NCBI RefSeq assembly: GCF_030232585.1
Contig: NZ_JASPJX010000005.1
Location: 62,001-126,000 of the forward strand
Length of the DNA stretch: 64,000 bases
Source: Corynebacterium sp. MSK008
GTDB lineage: Bacteria > Actinomycetota > Actinomycetes > Mycobacteriales > Mycobacteriaceae
Reading direction: 5' to 3'
The notes beneath the pieces were generated by a model, which saw only the letters and a program-made list of their open reading frames with translations, did not search any database and was not told the origin of the DNA. This document shows positions 18,662 to 29,242 of this stretch, piece after piece; position 1 is the stretch's first letter, and each line of letters opens with the position of its first letter. The position numbers were made by a program, and so were the translations under genes.

Positions 18662-18805
18662 AGATCTGCTAGTTCCCCGCCCCGCCCGCCTTCGGGCAAC
18701 TAGCAGATCATGCCCGTAGTGAAAGTCGTTGCCGACATCACCTGCGGAAACGAAAAGTTGGACAGTTGATCTGCTAGTTCGTGATTTTGGGGAACTAGCA
18801 GATCA
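18662..18805. repeat. Paired-palindrome composite element, variant C
   Basis: Two palindromes with related arms (GATCTGCTAGTT paired with AACTAGCAGATC) are again separated by a 56-nt linker (18711-18766). Read on the minus strand, the linker has CGTTTCCGCAGGT at the same offset at which copies A and B have CATTTCCCCAGGT. The first palindrome has a 23-nt loop with a nested GCCCGCCTTCGGGC hairpin; the second has a 13-nt loop. It appears to be an inverted, diverged member of the same family. Confidence 0.75.
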
Positions 18806-18880
18806 GGAGGGTAAGGCGGGGGCAGGCGGGGCAGGGCGGGCTGGTGTGGGGGCGGGCGAGGGTAAGCGGGGTAGGGCGGG
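18806..18880 (+). other. G-tract-rich segment (G-quadruplex-prone)
   Basis: Eleven runs of three to five G on the plus strand in about 75 bases, with very few C runs, between the variant C element and the terminator of the SRPBCC gene. The strand bias and run spacing fit quadruplex formation. No open reading frame here looks like a protein. Confidence 0.6.
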
Positions 18881-18886
18881 CATGCG

Positions 18887-18927
18887 AAAGGCGGCCGGCC
18901 GGGCGCTGGGTCCGGCGGGCCGCCTTT
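18887..18927 (-). terminator. Terminator-like hairpin after the SRPBCC gene
   Basis: AAAGGCGGCC and GGCCGCCTTT form a 10-bp stem just beyond the stop of the minus-strand SRPBCC gene. The T-run is short, so it may work with the neighbouring G-rich and palindromic sequence. Confidence 0.6.
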
Positions 18928-18949
18928 GGTGACGTCGCGAAGCGAAGGC

Positions 18950-19414
18950 TTATGCGCCCGCGACTGCTTCGGCGAGAGAGTCGAGGGACTTGGCCAGGAA
19001 GTCGTCGTCGAACTTCTCGGTCATTGCGAGGAGGTTCTCCTCCAGCTCATCGCGCTGGTAGGTGAGGGTGACGTTGGTGTTGTCAGCGTCGATCGGCTCG
19101 AGCTCGTAGAGCCACTTCGCGCCGACCTTCACCTCGGCGGTGGTGTTCTCCACGTTCTTCCAGCCGATGATGCGGTCGTCCTGGATGGCGAAGACCTCGT
19201 TGACGGTCTGGTAGTCGCCGTCCTCCTTGGTCATGTTCATGGTGAAGGTGTCGCCGACGTTCTTCAGGCGCTCACCCTGGTCGGCGGAGACAACCATGCC
19301 GGAGTTGTCCGTCTCGGCGTGGCGCTCGGGGTTGGAGAGGATGTCGAAGATCTCGGCTGCAGGAGCGTCGATCTGGCGGGTTGCTTTGTTCTCAGTGTTC
19401 TTGTCGATAGCCAT
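18950..19414 (-). CDS. SRPBCC-family lipid/ligand-binding protein
   Basis: A 154-aa soluble protein with a START/Bet v1-like layout: the N-terminal strand ATRQIDAPAAEIFDILSNPERH is followed by alternating strands and a long C-terminal amphipathic helix. The family (polyketide cyclase/SRPBCC) binds hydrophobic ligands, and its members have diverse roles. The minus-strand sequence TACGCT, 7 nt, ATG suggests a leaderless transcript. A DtxR-like palindrome lies about 45-65 bp upstream. The specific ligand is unknown. Confidence 0.8.
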   Translation of the reverse strand: MAIDKNTENKATRQIDAPAAEIFDILSNPERHAETDNSGMVVSADQGERLKNVGDTFTMNMTKEDGDYQTVNEVFAIQDDRIIGWKNVENTTAEVKVGAKWLYELEPIDADNTNVTLTYQRDELEENLLAMTEKFDDDFLAKSLDSLAEAVAGA

Positions 19415-19459
19415 GGCAGCCAGCGTACCGATTTTCAGCGAATGAAGTTGGGCTGGAGG

Positions 19460-19478
19460 TTAGGTGGGGCTAACCAAC
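19460..19478. promoter_or_regulatory. Putative DtxR (iron repressor) box
   Basis: The 19-bp site TTAGGTGGGGCTAACCAAC matches the DtxR consensus at about 15 of 18 informative positions, with TTAGGT and CTAACC half-sites intact. It lies about 200 bp upstream of sdhC and close to the divergent SRPBCC promoter. Iron control of succinate dehydrogenase is known in corynebacteria, mainly through DtxR and RipA; binding here is inferred. Confidence 0.4.
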
Positions 19479-19679
19479 CAAAGATTGACACTGAACGGGG
19501 TGGAGAATGTGGGATCTAAGGTGGATGAGCGATGCGGTGACAAAGGCCACAATCGATGTGGAATGCTGGGTGAAGGGCTCAAGTGGCGGTTGAGGTTCGG
19601 GGGGTGTGGGGTGAACCTGGCAATCCAGTGTGTGTGAGCGGGGGCTATCTCTTAGAGTATTAGCGACACTGGAGGTGCC

Positions 19680-20453
19680 ATGACTGTACAAAACGCAGAC
19701 CGTGAAGCCATTCGTCACGGAAAAATTACTGAGAAGCCGCTGCGCGAGCGGCCGTCCTACCCCACGTGGGCCGTCAAATTGACCATGGCGATCACTGGCC
19801 TGATCTTCGGCCTGTTCGTCCTTGGCCACATGGTGGGCAATCTGAAGATCTTCATGCCGCTGAACGCCGACGGCTCCGCGCCGATCGACGACTACGGCGA
19901 GTTCCTGCGCACTATCGGCGAGCCGCTGTTCCCGCGCGAGGGCTTCCTGTGGATCGTCCGCATCGTGCTGCTGGCCTGCCTGGTGCTGCACGTGTGGGGC
20001 GCATTCACCCTGCGCGCCCGCTCCAGCGCATCCCGCGGCCGCTTCAAGCGCACGAACCTGATGGGTGGGTGGCAGTCCACCGCCACGAAGTCGATGATCT
20101 GGACCGGCATTATCTTGCTGCTGTTCATCGTCTTCCACCTGCTGGACCTCACTCTCGGCCAGGCAGTCGCCTCCGACGAGTTCGTCCACGGTGCGGTGCG
20201 CGACAACCTGCTCGCCACCTTCGCCCCGGGTCGCTGGTGGGTCACCCTGGTGTATGTGGTTGCCAACCTGGCGCTGCTGCTGCACCTGACGCACGGTATC
20301 TACCTTGCGGTGTCCGACCTCGGTTGGCTGGGTAAGCGCGGCGAGGGCCTGATGGTCATCCTCGCGTACATCCTCCCGTTCATCGTTGTCGCTGGCAACG
20401 TTGTCATGCCGCTCGCTATCGCGTTCGGCTGGGTCCCGGATTTTTCCAGGTAA
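19680..20453 (+). CDS. sdhC: Succinate dehydrogenase cytochrome b subunit
   Basis: A 257-aa membrane subunit with five hydrophobic helices and haem-ligand-type histidines (GHMVGNLKIF, HVWGAFTL, HLTHGIYLAV). It anchors SdhAB, carries haem b and passes electrons to menaquinone. A single large cytochrome b without a separate SdhD is the usual actinobacterial arrangement. ATG 19680 has a GGAGGTG ribosome site. First gene of sdhCAB. Confidence 0.93.
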   Translation: MTVQNADREAIRHGKITEKPLRERPSYPTWAVKLTMAITGLIFGLFVLGHMVGNLKIFMPLNADGSAPIDDYGEFLRTIGEPLFPREGFLWIVRIVLLACLVLHVWGAFTLRARSSASRGRFKRTNLMGGWQSTATKSMIWTGIILLLFIVFHLLDLTLGQAVASDEFVHGAVRDNLLATFAPGRWWVTLVYVVANLALLLHLTHGIYLAVSDLGWLGKRGEGLMVILAYILPFIVVAGNVVMPLAIAFGWVPDFSR

Positions 20454-20474
20454 CGGCTTTTTAGGAGAACAACT

Positions 20475-23302
<2,828 letters not shown>

Positions 23303-23389
23303 GAGCGACGACGCAGCCTGTCGTATACTCGAACCATCGCAGCAGCTCACGCTGATGTCACACCGAAGCTGAAGAAGGAAGCAAGAACA

Positions 23390-23758
23390 ATGGGTTCCAC
23401 CGCAGTTGCAGATATCCGCAACGAGTCCTACCCGGAATACGCCGGCCGCATCGATGACACCTACATCGAGGGCTACGATCCGGTGTCCCTGGGTGCCCCG
23501 CACTCCTCCCTGTCCCGGATCCCGACCTGGGTTGCAATGGGCCTGATCCTGTCCACCCTCTTCGGCATCGGCCTGGCCGTGTGGGGCGCCGGCGCGATGG
23601 TGTACGGCTTCGGCTCCCAGACGCACGGTCTGGCGGAGCGCCTGCTCATCCTCGGCGTTATAGAGGCAGTGGTCACCGCCGTCCTCGGCGCCATCCTGAT
23701 CGCCGTGGGCCGCAAGGACTACAAGGCGTACCGCAAGCGCACCGGCCGCGTGAACTAA
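23390..23758 (+). CDS. Two-TM membrane protein at the end of the sdh operon
   Basis: A 122-aa protein with a polar N-terminus (VADIRNESYPEYAGRID) and two strong hydrophobic segments (about residues 47-70 and 83-105), ending in a basic tail. Genes of this type often follow sdhCAB in Corynebacterium, and I recognise no enzymatic motif. The 87-bp gap from sdhB contains TATACT at about 23325, a possible internal -10, and a GAAGGAAG ribosome site. A terminator follows. Confidence 0.75.
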   Translation: MGSTAVADIRNESYPEYAGRIDDTYIEGYDPVSLGAPHSSLSRIPTWVAMGLILSTLFGIGLAVWGAGAMVYGFGSQTHGLAERLLILGVIEAVVTAVLGAILIAVGRKDYKAYRKRTGRVN

Positions 23759-23780
23759 CCGCGTAGCAACTCCTGAAATT

Positions 23781-23811
23781 GCCCTCTCCACCTGCGGAGG
23801 GGGCATTTTTC
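23781..23811 (+). terminator. Terminator of the sdhCAB operon
   Basis: GCCCTCTCC and GGAGGGGGC pair (one G-U) across a short loop and are followed by ATTTTT, 22 nt after the last gene of the operon. Confidence 0.85.
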
Positions 23812-23846
23812 GTGCCCGTGTCGGCCCGCCTGCTTTAATCATGGGC

Positions 23847-25130
23847 ATGAGCGAGCAGCTTTCCATGATGCCCACCCCCACCAACGAGGAGGAGCGCCGC
23901 CGTGTGCTGCGCAAGCACAAGATCGCGGTGACGAGCCTTCTGGGGCTGATGGCGGTGGTGTTCCTGTCGTGTTCGTGGGCGCAGTCCCAGGGCAACGACG
24001 CCGCCTGGATCGGTTACGTCCGCGCCGCCGCGGAGGCGGGCATGGTTGGCGGTTTGGCGGACTGGTTCGCCGTCACCGCGCTGTTTAAGTACCCGATGGG
24101 CATCCCGATCCCGCACACCGCGATCATCCCCAACAAAAAGGATCAGGTCGCCGGGGTGCTCAGTGACTTTGTGTCCGAGAACTTCCTCAACGCCCGCACT
24201 ATTACGGACAAGGTGATGGCTGCCGGTATCCCGGAGCGCGTCGGCCGGTGGTTGGCTAAGCAGGAGAACGCGGAGCGGGTCAGCGAGGAGGCGGGCAAGT
24301 TCACCGCCCGCATGGTCGAGGGCATCGACCCGAAAGAGGCGGAGGCGTTCATCAACGCCCAGCTCATTGACCGGTTGGCGGAGCCGATTTGGGGCCCGCC
24401 GCTGGGCCGCACGCTGGAGGGGCTGATCGCGGACGGCAAGGTGGATCCGGTCGTCGACGACATTGTTGCCTGGGGGCGCCGCAAGGTCGATGGCATGGAG
24501 GACACCGTGGTCACCATGATCGACGAGCGGATGCCGCGCTGGGCCCCGCGGTTTGCCAAGGAACTGGTGGGCCAGCGCGTCTACGACGAGATGGTCGCGT
24601 TCATGGAGGACGTGGACACCAACCCGCACCACGAGGCGCGCCGCGCGATCCGCCGCCAGATCAACCAGTTCGCGCAAGATCTCCAGTTCGACGGGGAGAT
24701 GATTTCGCGGGTGGAGTCGCTCAAGGCCGACATCATGGGCTCCGGCGCGGTCACGTCCGCGGCGGGCAGCATTTGGGAGCAGGTTTCGGCGTCGATTGTG
24801 GCGCAGGCGTCGGATGGGCGGAGCGGGCTTCGTCGTAAAGCAGCTGCTTCGGCGCGGGAGTGGGGGCAGAAGCTTGTCGACGACCCTGCGGTCCGCGCCG
24901 ACGCCGAACGAGCCCTGGAGAAGGCCACGCATTTCGCCGCGGACAACGGGGCCGACCAGATTGTGGGCATCATCGCGGAGACCATCGAGCGGTGGGACGG
25001 CGAGGAAGCGGCGGAGAAAATCGAGCTCATGGTGGGTAAAGACCTGCAGTTCATCCGCCTCAACGGCACGATCGTCGGTGCGCTGGCCGGGTTAGCTATT
25101 TACACTGGTTCGCAACTGATCTTCTACTAG
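23847..25130 (+). CDS. DUF445 family membrane protein
   Basis: About 427 aa with a TM segment near residues 25-45, a membrane-proximal GGLADWFAVTALFKYPMG block (the hallmark of the DUF445/YjiN family), a long helical middle and a C-terminal TM helix. The cellular role of the family is not established. The second of two near ATGs is chosen because TTTAAT lies exactly 7 nt upstream of it, fitting a leaderless start; the first ATG would add two residues. It is followed by two small envelope genes in the same direction. Confidence 0.82.
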   Translation: MSEQLSMMPTPTNEEERRRVLRKHKIAVTSLLGLMAVVFLSCSWAQSQGNDAAWIGYVRAAAEAGMVGGLADWFAVTALFKYPMGIPIPHTAIIPNKKDQVAGVLSDFVSENFLNARTITDKVMAAGIPERVGRWLAKQENAERVSEEAGKFTARMVEGIDPKEAEAFINAQLIDRLAEPIWGPPLGRTLEGLIADGKVDPVVDDIVAWGRRKVDGMEDTVVTMIDERMPRWAPRFAKELVGQRVYDEMVAFMEDVDTNPHHEARRAIRRQINQFAQDLQFDGEMISRVESLKADIMGSGAVTSAAGSIWEQVSASIVAQASDGRSGLRRKAAASAREWGQKLVDDPAVRADAERALEKATHFAADNGADQIVGIIAETIERWDGEEAAEKIELMVGKDLQFIRLNGTIVGALAGLAIYTGSQLIFY

Positions 25131-25145
25131 CGAAGGAGCACACAA

Positions 25146-25679
25146 ATGACTGAGAACAACAACCTCAACAACAACACTGGCGACGAGGTGCGCAACAACC
25201 TCCGCGAGGCCGGCGACGCGCTGCTGTCCGCCGGTTCCGCTATCGGCGCGGCGCTGACAAAGGCCACCGGCGAGCTGTCAGACCGCTTTAAGACCGCGAC
25301 CGAGGACGCGCGCCAGAACCTGAGCAACGCGAACACCGAGGGCGAGGTGCGCGGCGCCGCGACCAACTTCGCGGACGAGGCCGAGAAGCTCTTCAACAGC
25401 CTGCGCGAACGCGACCTGCAGTTCACCGACGATGTGAAGGCGAAGCTGCGCAGCACTATCGACGAAGCACGTGCCTCGTTCAACGAGCGCCTCGACGGCA
25501 CCCAGACCGAGGGCATCGAAGGCACTGTGGACGACTTGCGCGCCCGCTTCGAGGGTCTGGTGCAGCGCATCCAGGACCAGTTCGCCGGTGACAAGACCGG
25601 CGGCGATATCATCGACGGCGAAGTTGTGGACAACACCAAGAACGACACCACCGTCAACGTCGAGGACCTGAAGAAGTAA
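25146..25679 (+). CDS. Coryneform helical coiled-coil protein
   Basis: A 177-aa soluble, highly charged protein with an Asn-rich start (MTENNNLNNNTGDE) and long heptad-like helical stretches through about residue 140, then a short acidic tail. It matches a family seen in Corynebacterium genomes without an assigned function. The GAAGGAG ribosome site is good. It sits between DUF445 and DUF2516 genes and is probably part of one operon linked to the envelope. Confidence 0.75.
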   Translation: MTENNNLNNNTGDEVRNNLREAGDALLSAGSAIGAALTKATGELSDRFKTATEDARQNLSNANTEGEVRGAATNFADEAEKLFNSLRERDLQFTDDVKAKLRSTIDEARASFNERLDGTQTEGIEGTVDDLRARFEGLVQRIQDQFAGDKTGGDIIDGEVVDNTKNDTTVNVEDLKK

Positions 25680-25684
25680 ACGCC

Positions 25685-25999
25685 ATGGATACCGCCGCTG
25701 TCAGCCAAATTCACCAGATCATGATGCTGCCGTCCCGCGTGGGGATGGTGCTGATGCTGGTGGTGGGCATCGCCGGCGTCGTCGGCGCTGTCATGGCGGC
25801 CACCACCCGCGCCGACGCCTTTGAGGCGGCGAACCGCCAGTCCAAGGGGGTCTGGGTGGGCATCCTGGCGCTGGCGGCGCTGGCGTGCCTGCTGCGCTAC
25901 CCGTTCATCGCCTGGTTCGGCGCAGTGGCCATCGGCATCTATTTCTTCGACGTGCGCCCGCAGATCCAGCGCATCTTAAACGGAGACTACGGCTGGTAG
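25685..25999 (+). CDS. DUF2516 small membrane protein
   Basis: A 104-aa protein with about three hydrophobic segments (residues 16-39, 58-74 and 78-90) ending in the conserved-looking DVRPQIQRIL. It matches the actinobacterial DUF2516 type, of unknown function. It starts 5 nt after the coiled-coil gene and its end overlaps the convergent LmeA-type gene by 13 bases, so transcription from both sides meets here without a spacer. Confidence 0.78.
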   Translation: MDTAAVSQIHQIMMLPSRVGMVLMLVVGIAGVVGAVMAATTRADAFEAANRQSKGVWVGILALAALACLLRYPFIAWFGAVAIGIYFFDVRPQIQRILNGDYGW

Positions 26000-26745
26000 G
26001 CGGGCTGCCCCGGCATCTGCGGGGACTGCTGCATATCCTGTAGCTCCTTGAAGTTGACGTTCTCGCCGGAAACGCTTACCCGGAGGCCACCGGGGATGAC
26101 CGTGAAGTCTTCCACGCTCATCCCGCCGGTGGCCTCTTGTTCGACGCCCTGCGACATGGCGGAGCTGATGGCGTCGGCGACGTCGTCAGGCAGCGCGAAG
26201 CCGAACAGCTCGGTGCTGCGGGCCTGGAACGTCAGCTGGCCGTCCTGCATCTCCGGCTGCAGCTCAATCCCGGCCGCGCCTGAGGTGAACACGATGGAAA
26301 ACGTGCCGGCCTCTTCGTTGGAGACCACGTCGGAGACGGTGATCACGTTGGCGAGGAAGTTGTCGCCGATCTGCTGCTGAATTTGCTGGTTCAGCATGGC
26401 GCGGACGAAGTCGTTGGGCAGCTCCGTGGTCAGGCGCACGGACTCCGCCACCGGTTCGCCGTTGTTGAGGCGCACGTTGTCCATGTCCACCACAGACGCC
26501 GGGTTGCCGGTGATCTGGTCGCCGTTGATCTTAAGGTCGGACTGCTGGTCCACCGTCATGTGGGGGAACTTGCCGCCGAGCAGACCAATGGTCACGGGGC
26601 TCGCGCCGAAGGACACCGACGTGCCCTCCGGGGCCTGGGAGGTGACCTGGTGGGCGACGAACGCCCGGATGCCTGCCTCCGCCACGATGAACAGCAGCAG
26701 CACCGCCACGATGATCGACAGGACAACTTTCCACGCAGTTTTCAT
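25987..26745 (-). CDS. LmeA-like phospholipid-binding protein (DUF2993)
   Basis: About 252 aa starting MKTAWKVVLSIIVAVLLL, a signal-anchor helix, followed by a beta-rich periplasmic domain and a Pro/Gln-rich tail. The DUF2993/LmeA family binds phospholipids and in mycobacteria supports lipomannan elongation and MmpL stability. The start is set at this ATG, because the longer frame upstream is an antisense shadow of the methyltransferase gene. Confidence 0.78.
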   Translation of the reverse strand: MKTAWKVVLSIIVAVLLLFIVAEAGIRAFVAHQVTSQAPEGTSVSFGASPVTIGLLGGKFPHMTVDQQSDLKINGDQITGNPASVVDMDNVRLNNGEPVAESVRLTTELPNDFVRAMLNQQIQQQIGDNFLANVITVSDVVSNEEAGTFSIVFTSGAAGIELQPEMQDGQLTFQARSTELFGFALPDDVADAISSAMSQGVEQEATGGMSVEDFTVIPGGLRVSVSGENVNFKELQDMQQSPQMPGQPAYQP

Positions 26746-26755
26746 GCGGGCCAGT

Positions 26756-27508
26756 TTACGAAGCAGGAGCGACTGCCAGCCAATCCACAGTGACAAAATT
26801 GTCCGCCAGGCGGCGCCGCTGGGGGTGCACCGGCCAGTCCCGGGCCAGGTCTTCCAGGGCGTGGCGCCACCGCACGCGCGGGCCGTGCGGCTCCCAGCCG
26901 CTGGCGCGCTCCCAGGCGGCGTCGGCGTCGGCAAGAAACTGGTGGATCGGCTCGCCCGGTACGTTGCGGTGGATCAGCGCCTTGGGCAGCCGCTCCGCCA
27001 CGTCCGATGGCTTCGAGGTGTGGAAGGGGTCCCAGGAAAGGGTGAGGGAGGTGGGGCCGGAGGCGTCGAGAAGCAGCCATGCGCATCGCCGCCCCAGTTC
27101 GTCGCAGGTGCCCTCGATGAACAGGCCGCCGGGGGCAAGGCCCGCGCACACCGTGCGCCACACGTCAGGGACTTGGTCCACGTCATATTGCCGCAGCACG
27201 TTGAACGCGCGCACCAGGTGGGGACGGTAGCCAGCGAGTTCGAAGCCGCCGAGTTCGAAGCGGACGCCGTCGCGAGGCGGCAGGACGCGCTCCGGGTTGA
27301 TCTCCAGCCCCACAACCTCGATGTCGGGGCGGATCTGGCGCAGCCACCCGGCCCACTCCACGGTGGTGGTGTGCGACGCGCCGTAGCCGACGTCCACCGC
27401 CAGCGGCGCGGCGGCGGAGCGTAAAAGAGACTGGACCCGCGGGTTAAAGCGGGTCCAGCGGTCTGACCTGCGTAAACGATTTACCCCGGTGGTGCCGCGG
27501 GTGATCAC
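26756..27508 (-). CDS. Class I SAM-dependent methyltransferase (start uncertain)
   Basis: About 250 aa from GTG 27508. The SAM-binding glycine region is AVDVGYGASHT, followed by VVGLEINPE and LAPGGLFIEGTC. The substrate is unknown. The frame remains open upstream to a TAG at 27578-27580, and the extra residues (PHYHNLRATPGAAGKPYG) look like real protein, but no ATG, GTG or TTG lies there. Either GTG 27508, an internal CTG, or a rare ATT at 27565 overlapping the upstream TAA is used. The gene follows the DUF2505 gene. Confidence 0.72.
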   Translation of the reverse strand: MITRGTTGVNRLRRSDRWTRFNPRVQSLLRSAAAPLAVDVGYGASHTTTVEWAGWLRQIRPDIEVVGLEINPERVLPPRDGVRFELGGFELAGYRPHLVRAFNVLRQYDVDQVPDVWRTVCAGLAPGGLFIEGTCDELGRRCAWLLLDASGPTSLTLSWDPFHTSKPSDVAERLPKALIHRNVPGEPIHQFLADADAAWERASGWEPHGPRVRWRHALEDLARDWPVHPQRRRLADNFVTVDWLAVAPAS

Positions 27509-27564
27509 CCCGTAGGGTTTGCCGGCGGCACCCGGGGTGGCGCGCAGGTTGTGGTAGTGGGGAA

Positions 27565-28056
27565 TTAGAGGTTCTCGCTAATCCACTGCTCGGTCAGCTT
27601 CGCCTCGTTCTCCACGATCTCTTCGAGCGCGTCGGCCACCTTCGGCTCCAGCGCCGCACCCATGAACGGGATGTTCACCTTCGCCTCGAGCTCGTAGTCC
27701 AGCTTGGTGTTATCGCCGTCGCGGGTGGCGGTGTACTCGGCGCCCAGGTCCACCGGGGTACCCTTCACATCACCGGTCATGGTGTGCTTAGCGGTGTCGC
27801 CGTCCAGCTCGCCGACGGTAACCACGCGCTTGAGCTTCAGGTCCTGGGAAACCATGGCCTGCGCGGCCTCCGGGAGGATGGACTTGGGCAGGATCTCAAA
27901 CAGGGTGGCGGTGTTGTCCGCGAACTCGTTGAGCTCGCCCGGCTCCGGGGAGAGCTTCTCGGCGATGAACTCCCAGTATTCGCGGGTGCTGTAGGCCTGC
28001 GCGACCTTCTCGATCGGCTGGTTGATGGTCACAGTGATCTCACTACGTGCAGTCAT
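27565..28056 (-). CDS. DUF2505 protein (SRPBCC-like)
   Basis: A 163-aa soluble protein starting MTARSEITVTINQP, with a START-like strand-helix-strand layout and a long C-terminal helix (ADALEEIVENEAKLTEQW). It matches the actinobacterial DUF2505 type, which is distantly related to ligand-binding SRPBCC proteins. Its ATG is preceded by TAGTCT and a 7-nt gap on the minus strand, so the transcript is probably leaderless. It is divergent from murB with 24 bp between start codons. Confidence 0.78.
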   Translation of the reverse strand: MTARSEITVTINQPIEKVAQAYSTREYWEFIAEKLSPEPGELNEFADNTATLFEILPKSILPEAAQAMVSQDLKLKRVVTVGELDGDTAKHTMTGDVKGTPVDLGAEYTATRDGDNTKLDYELEAKVNIPFMGAALEPKVADALEEIVENEAKLTEQWISENL

Positions 28057-28063
28057 GGGTCAC

Positions 28064-28073
28064 AGACTACCGT
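28064..28073. promoter_or_regulatory. Overlapping divergent -10 boxes (DUF2505 / murB)
   Basis: The minus strand reads TAGTCT (28069-28064) and the plus strand TACCGT (28068-28073), sharing two base pairs. Each lies exactly 7 nt from its gene's start codon (ATG 28056 and GTG 28081). This is a compact bidirectional promoter for two leaderless genes. Confidence 0.55.
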
Positions 28074-28080
28074 TGTGGAC

Positions 28081-29082
28081 GTGATTGCCCCATCATTCGC
28101 CTCCCTGACCACGCTGCGCGTCGGCGGTACCCCGGCCGCGGCCTACGAGTGCACGAGCGCCGAGGAGCTCGCCGAAACCGTGGCTAAGCTCGACCGCGAC
28201 CAGTCCCAGCTGCTGGTCGTCGGCGGCGGCTCCAACTTGCTTGTCGCGGACGGTGATCTCGATCTCTCCGCGGTCCTCGTGCGCAACGAGGGCATCTCGC
28301 TTATCGACGACCTCCGGTTGCGCATCCAAGCCGGCACCGAATGGGACGCAGTTGTCGCCTACGCGGTGGAGCACGGACTGGGCGGCATCGAGGCCCTGTC
28401 CGGCATCCCCGGCTCCGCCGGCGCGACCCCGGTGCAGAACGTCGGAGCCTACGGTGCGGAGATCGCCGACGTGCTCACCCGCGTGCGCCTTTGGAACCGC
28501 GAGACGGGAGTGGACGAGTGGGTGCCGGCGTCCTCGCTGGATCTGGCGTACCGCTACTCCAACCTGAAGTTCACCTCGCGTGCGGTGGTGCTGGAGATCG
28601 AGCTGCAGCTTGAGCGCACCGACGAGTCCATCCCCCTGCGCCACCTGGGCGGGGCGCGCGTGCCGCTGGCCGAGGCCCGCGAGTCCGTGCTGGAGACGCG
28701 CCGGGCGAAGGGCATGGTGCTCGACGCCGCCGACCACGACACCTGGTCCGCCGGCTCGTTTTTCACCAACCCCGTGGTGCCGTCTGTGCTCGCCGACGAG
28801 ATCGCCGCCCAGGTGGGGGAGGAGGCGATGCCGCGCTTCGCCGCCGGCGAAGGCAAGGAAAAGCTGTCGGCGGCCTGGCTCATCGAGCGCGCCGGCTGCC
28901 ACCGCGGCTTCCCTGGCGACGACGCCCCGGCGCGCCTCTCTACCAAACACACCCTTGCCCTGACCAACCGCGGCAACGCCAGCGCCGCCGATATTGTCGA
29001 CCTCGCCCGCCGCGTGCAGGCCCAGGTCCGCGACGCGTTCGGGGTGGAGCTGCACCCCGAGCCCGTCTGGGTTGGCCTCTAG
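28081..29082 (+). CDS. murB: UDP-N-acetylenolpyruvoylglucosamine reductase MurB
   Basis: About 333 aa. It reduces UDP-GlcNAc-enolpyruvate to UDP-MurNAc with NADPH in peptidoglycan precursor synthesis. Visible are the FAD-binding VGGGSNLLVAD, the GIPGSAGATPVQNVGAYG block, the YRYSNLKF region, and SAGSFFTNPVV with the catalytic Ser. GTG 28081 is chosen because it is 7 nt behind TACCGT; GTG 28075 is the alternative. A much longer frame upstream is antisense to DUF2505. Confidence 0.93.
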   Translation: MIAPSFASLTTLRVGGTPAAAYECTSAEELAETVAKLDRDQSQLLVVGGGSNLLVADGDLDLSAVLVRNEGISLIDDLRLRIQAGTEWDAVVAYAVEHGLGGIEALSGIPGSAGATPVQNVGAYGAEIADVLTRVRLWNRETGVDEWVPASSLDLAYRYSNLKFTSRAVVLEIELQLERTDESIPLRHLGGARVPLAEARESVLETRRAKGMVLDAADHDTWSAGSFFTNPVVPSVLADEIAAQVGEEAMPRFAAGEGKEKLSAAWLIERAGCHRGFPGDDAPARLSTKHTLALTNRGNASAADIVDLARRVQAQVRDAFGVELHPEPVWVGL

Positions 29083-29128
29083 GCGCTGGCCCCAGCCCGC
29101 TCCGTGCTCCAGCCCCGCCTCCGCCGCC

Positions 29129-29220
29129 GCGCACTAGCGCAGATGGTGAAAACCAAGTGGTGAGAACGCGAAAATTTAGTCGGATTCACCATTTGAAATT
29201 CACCATCTGCGGGCTAGCGC
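29129..29220. repeat. Intergenic inverted repeat (CGCAGATGGTGAA family)
   Basis: Two 22-nt arms (29129-29150 and 29199-29220) pair at 17 positions, with a perfect CGCAGATGGTGAA / TTCACCATCTGCG block. Each arm is echoed inside by TGGTGA (29158-29163) and TCACCA (29086 offset; 29186-29191). The element sits in the 323-bp gene-free convergent spacer between murB and the acyl-CoA ligase, together with the hairpin at 29243-29312. Confidence 0.7.
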
Positions 29221-29242
29221 GGTCCGATGACACAGAGCGCGG

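Noticed and set aside
18464..18805. Possible CRISPR array
   Set aside because: The repeats are palindrome pairs with unequal loops and only a few copies. There is no regular spacer set, and no cas genes are in the window.
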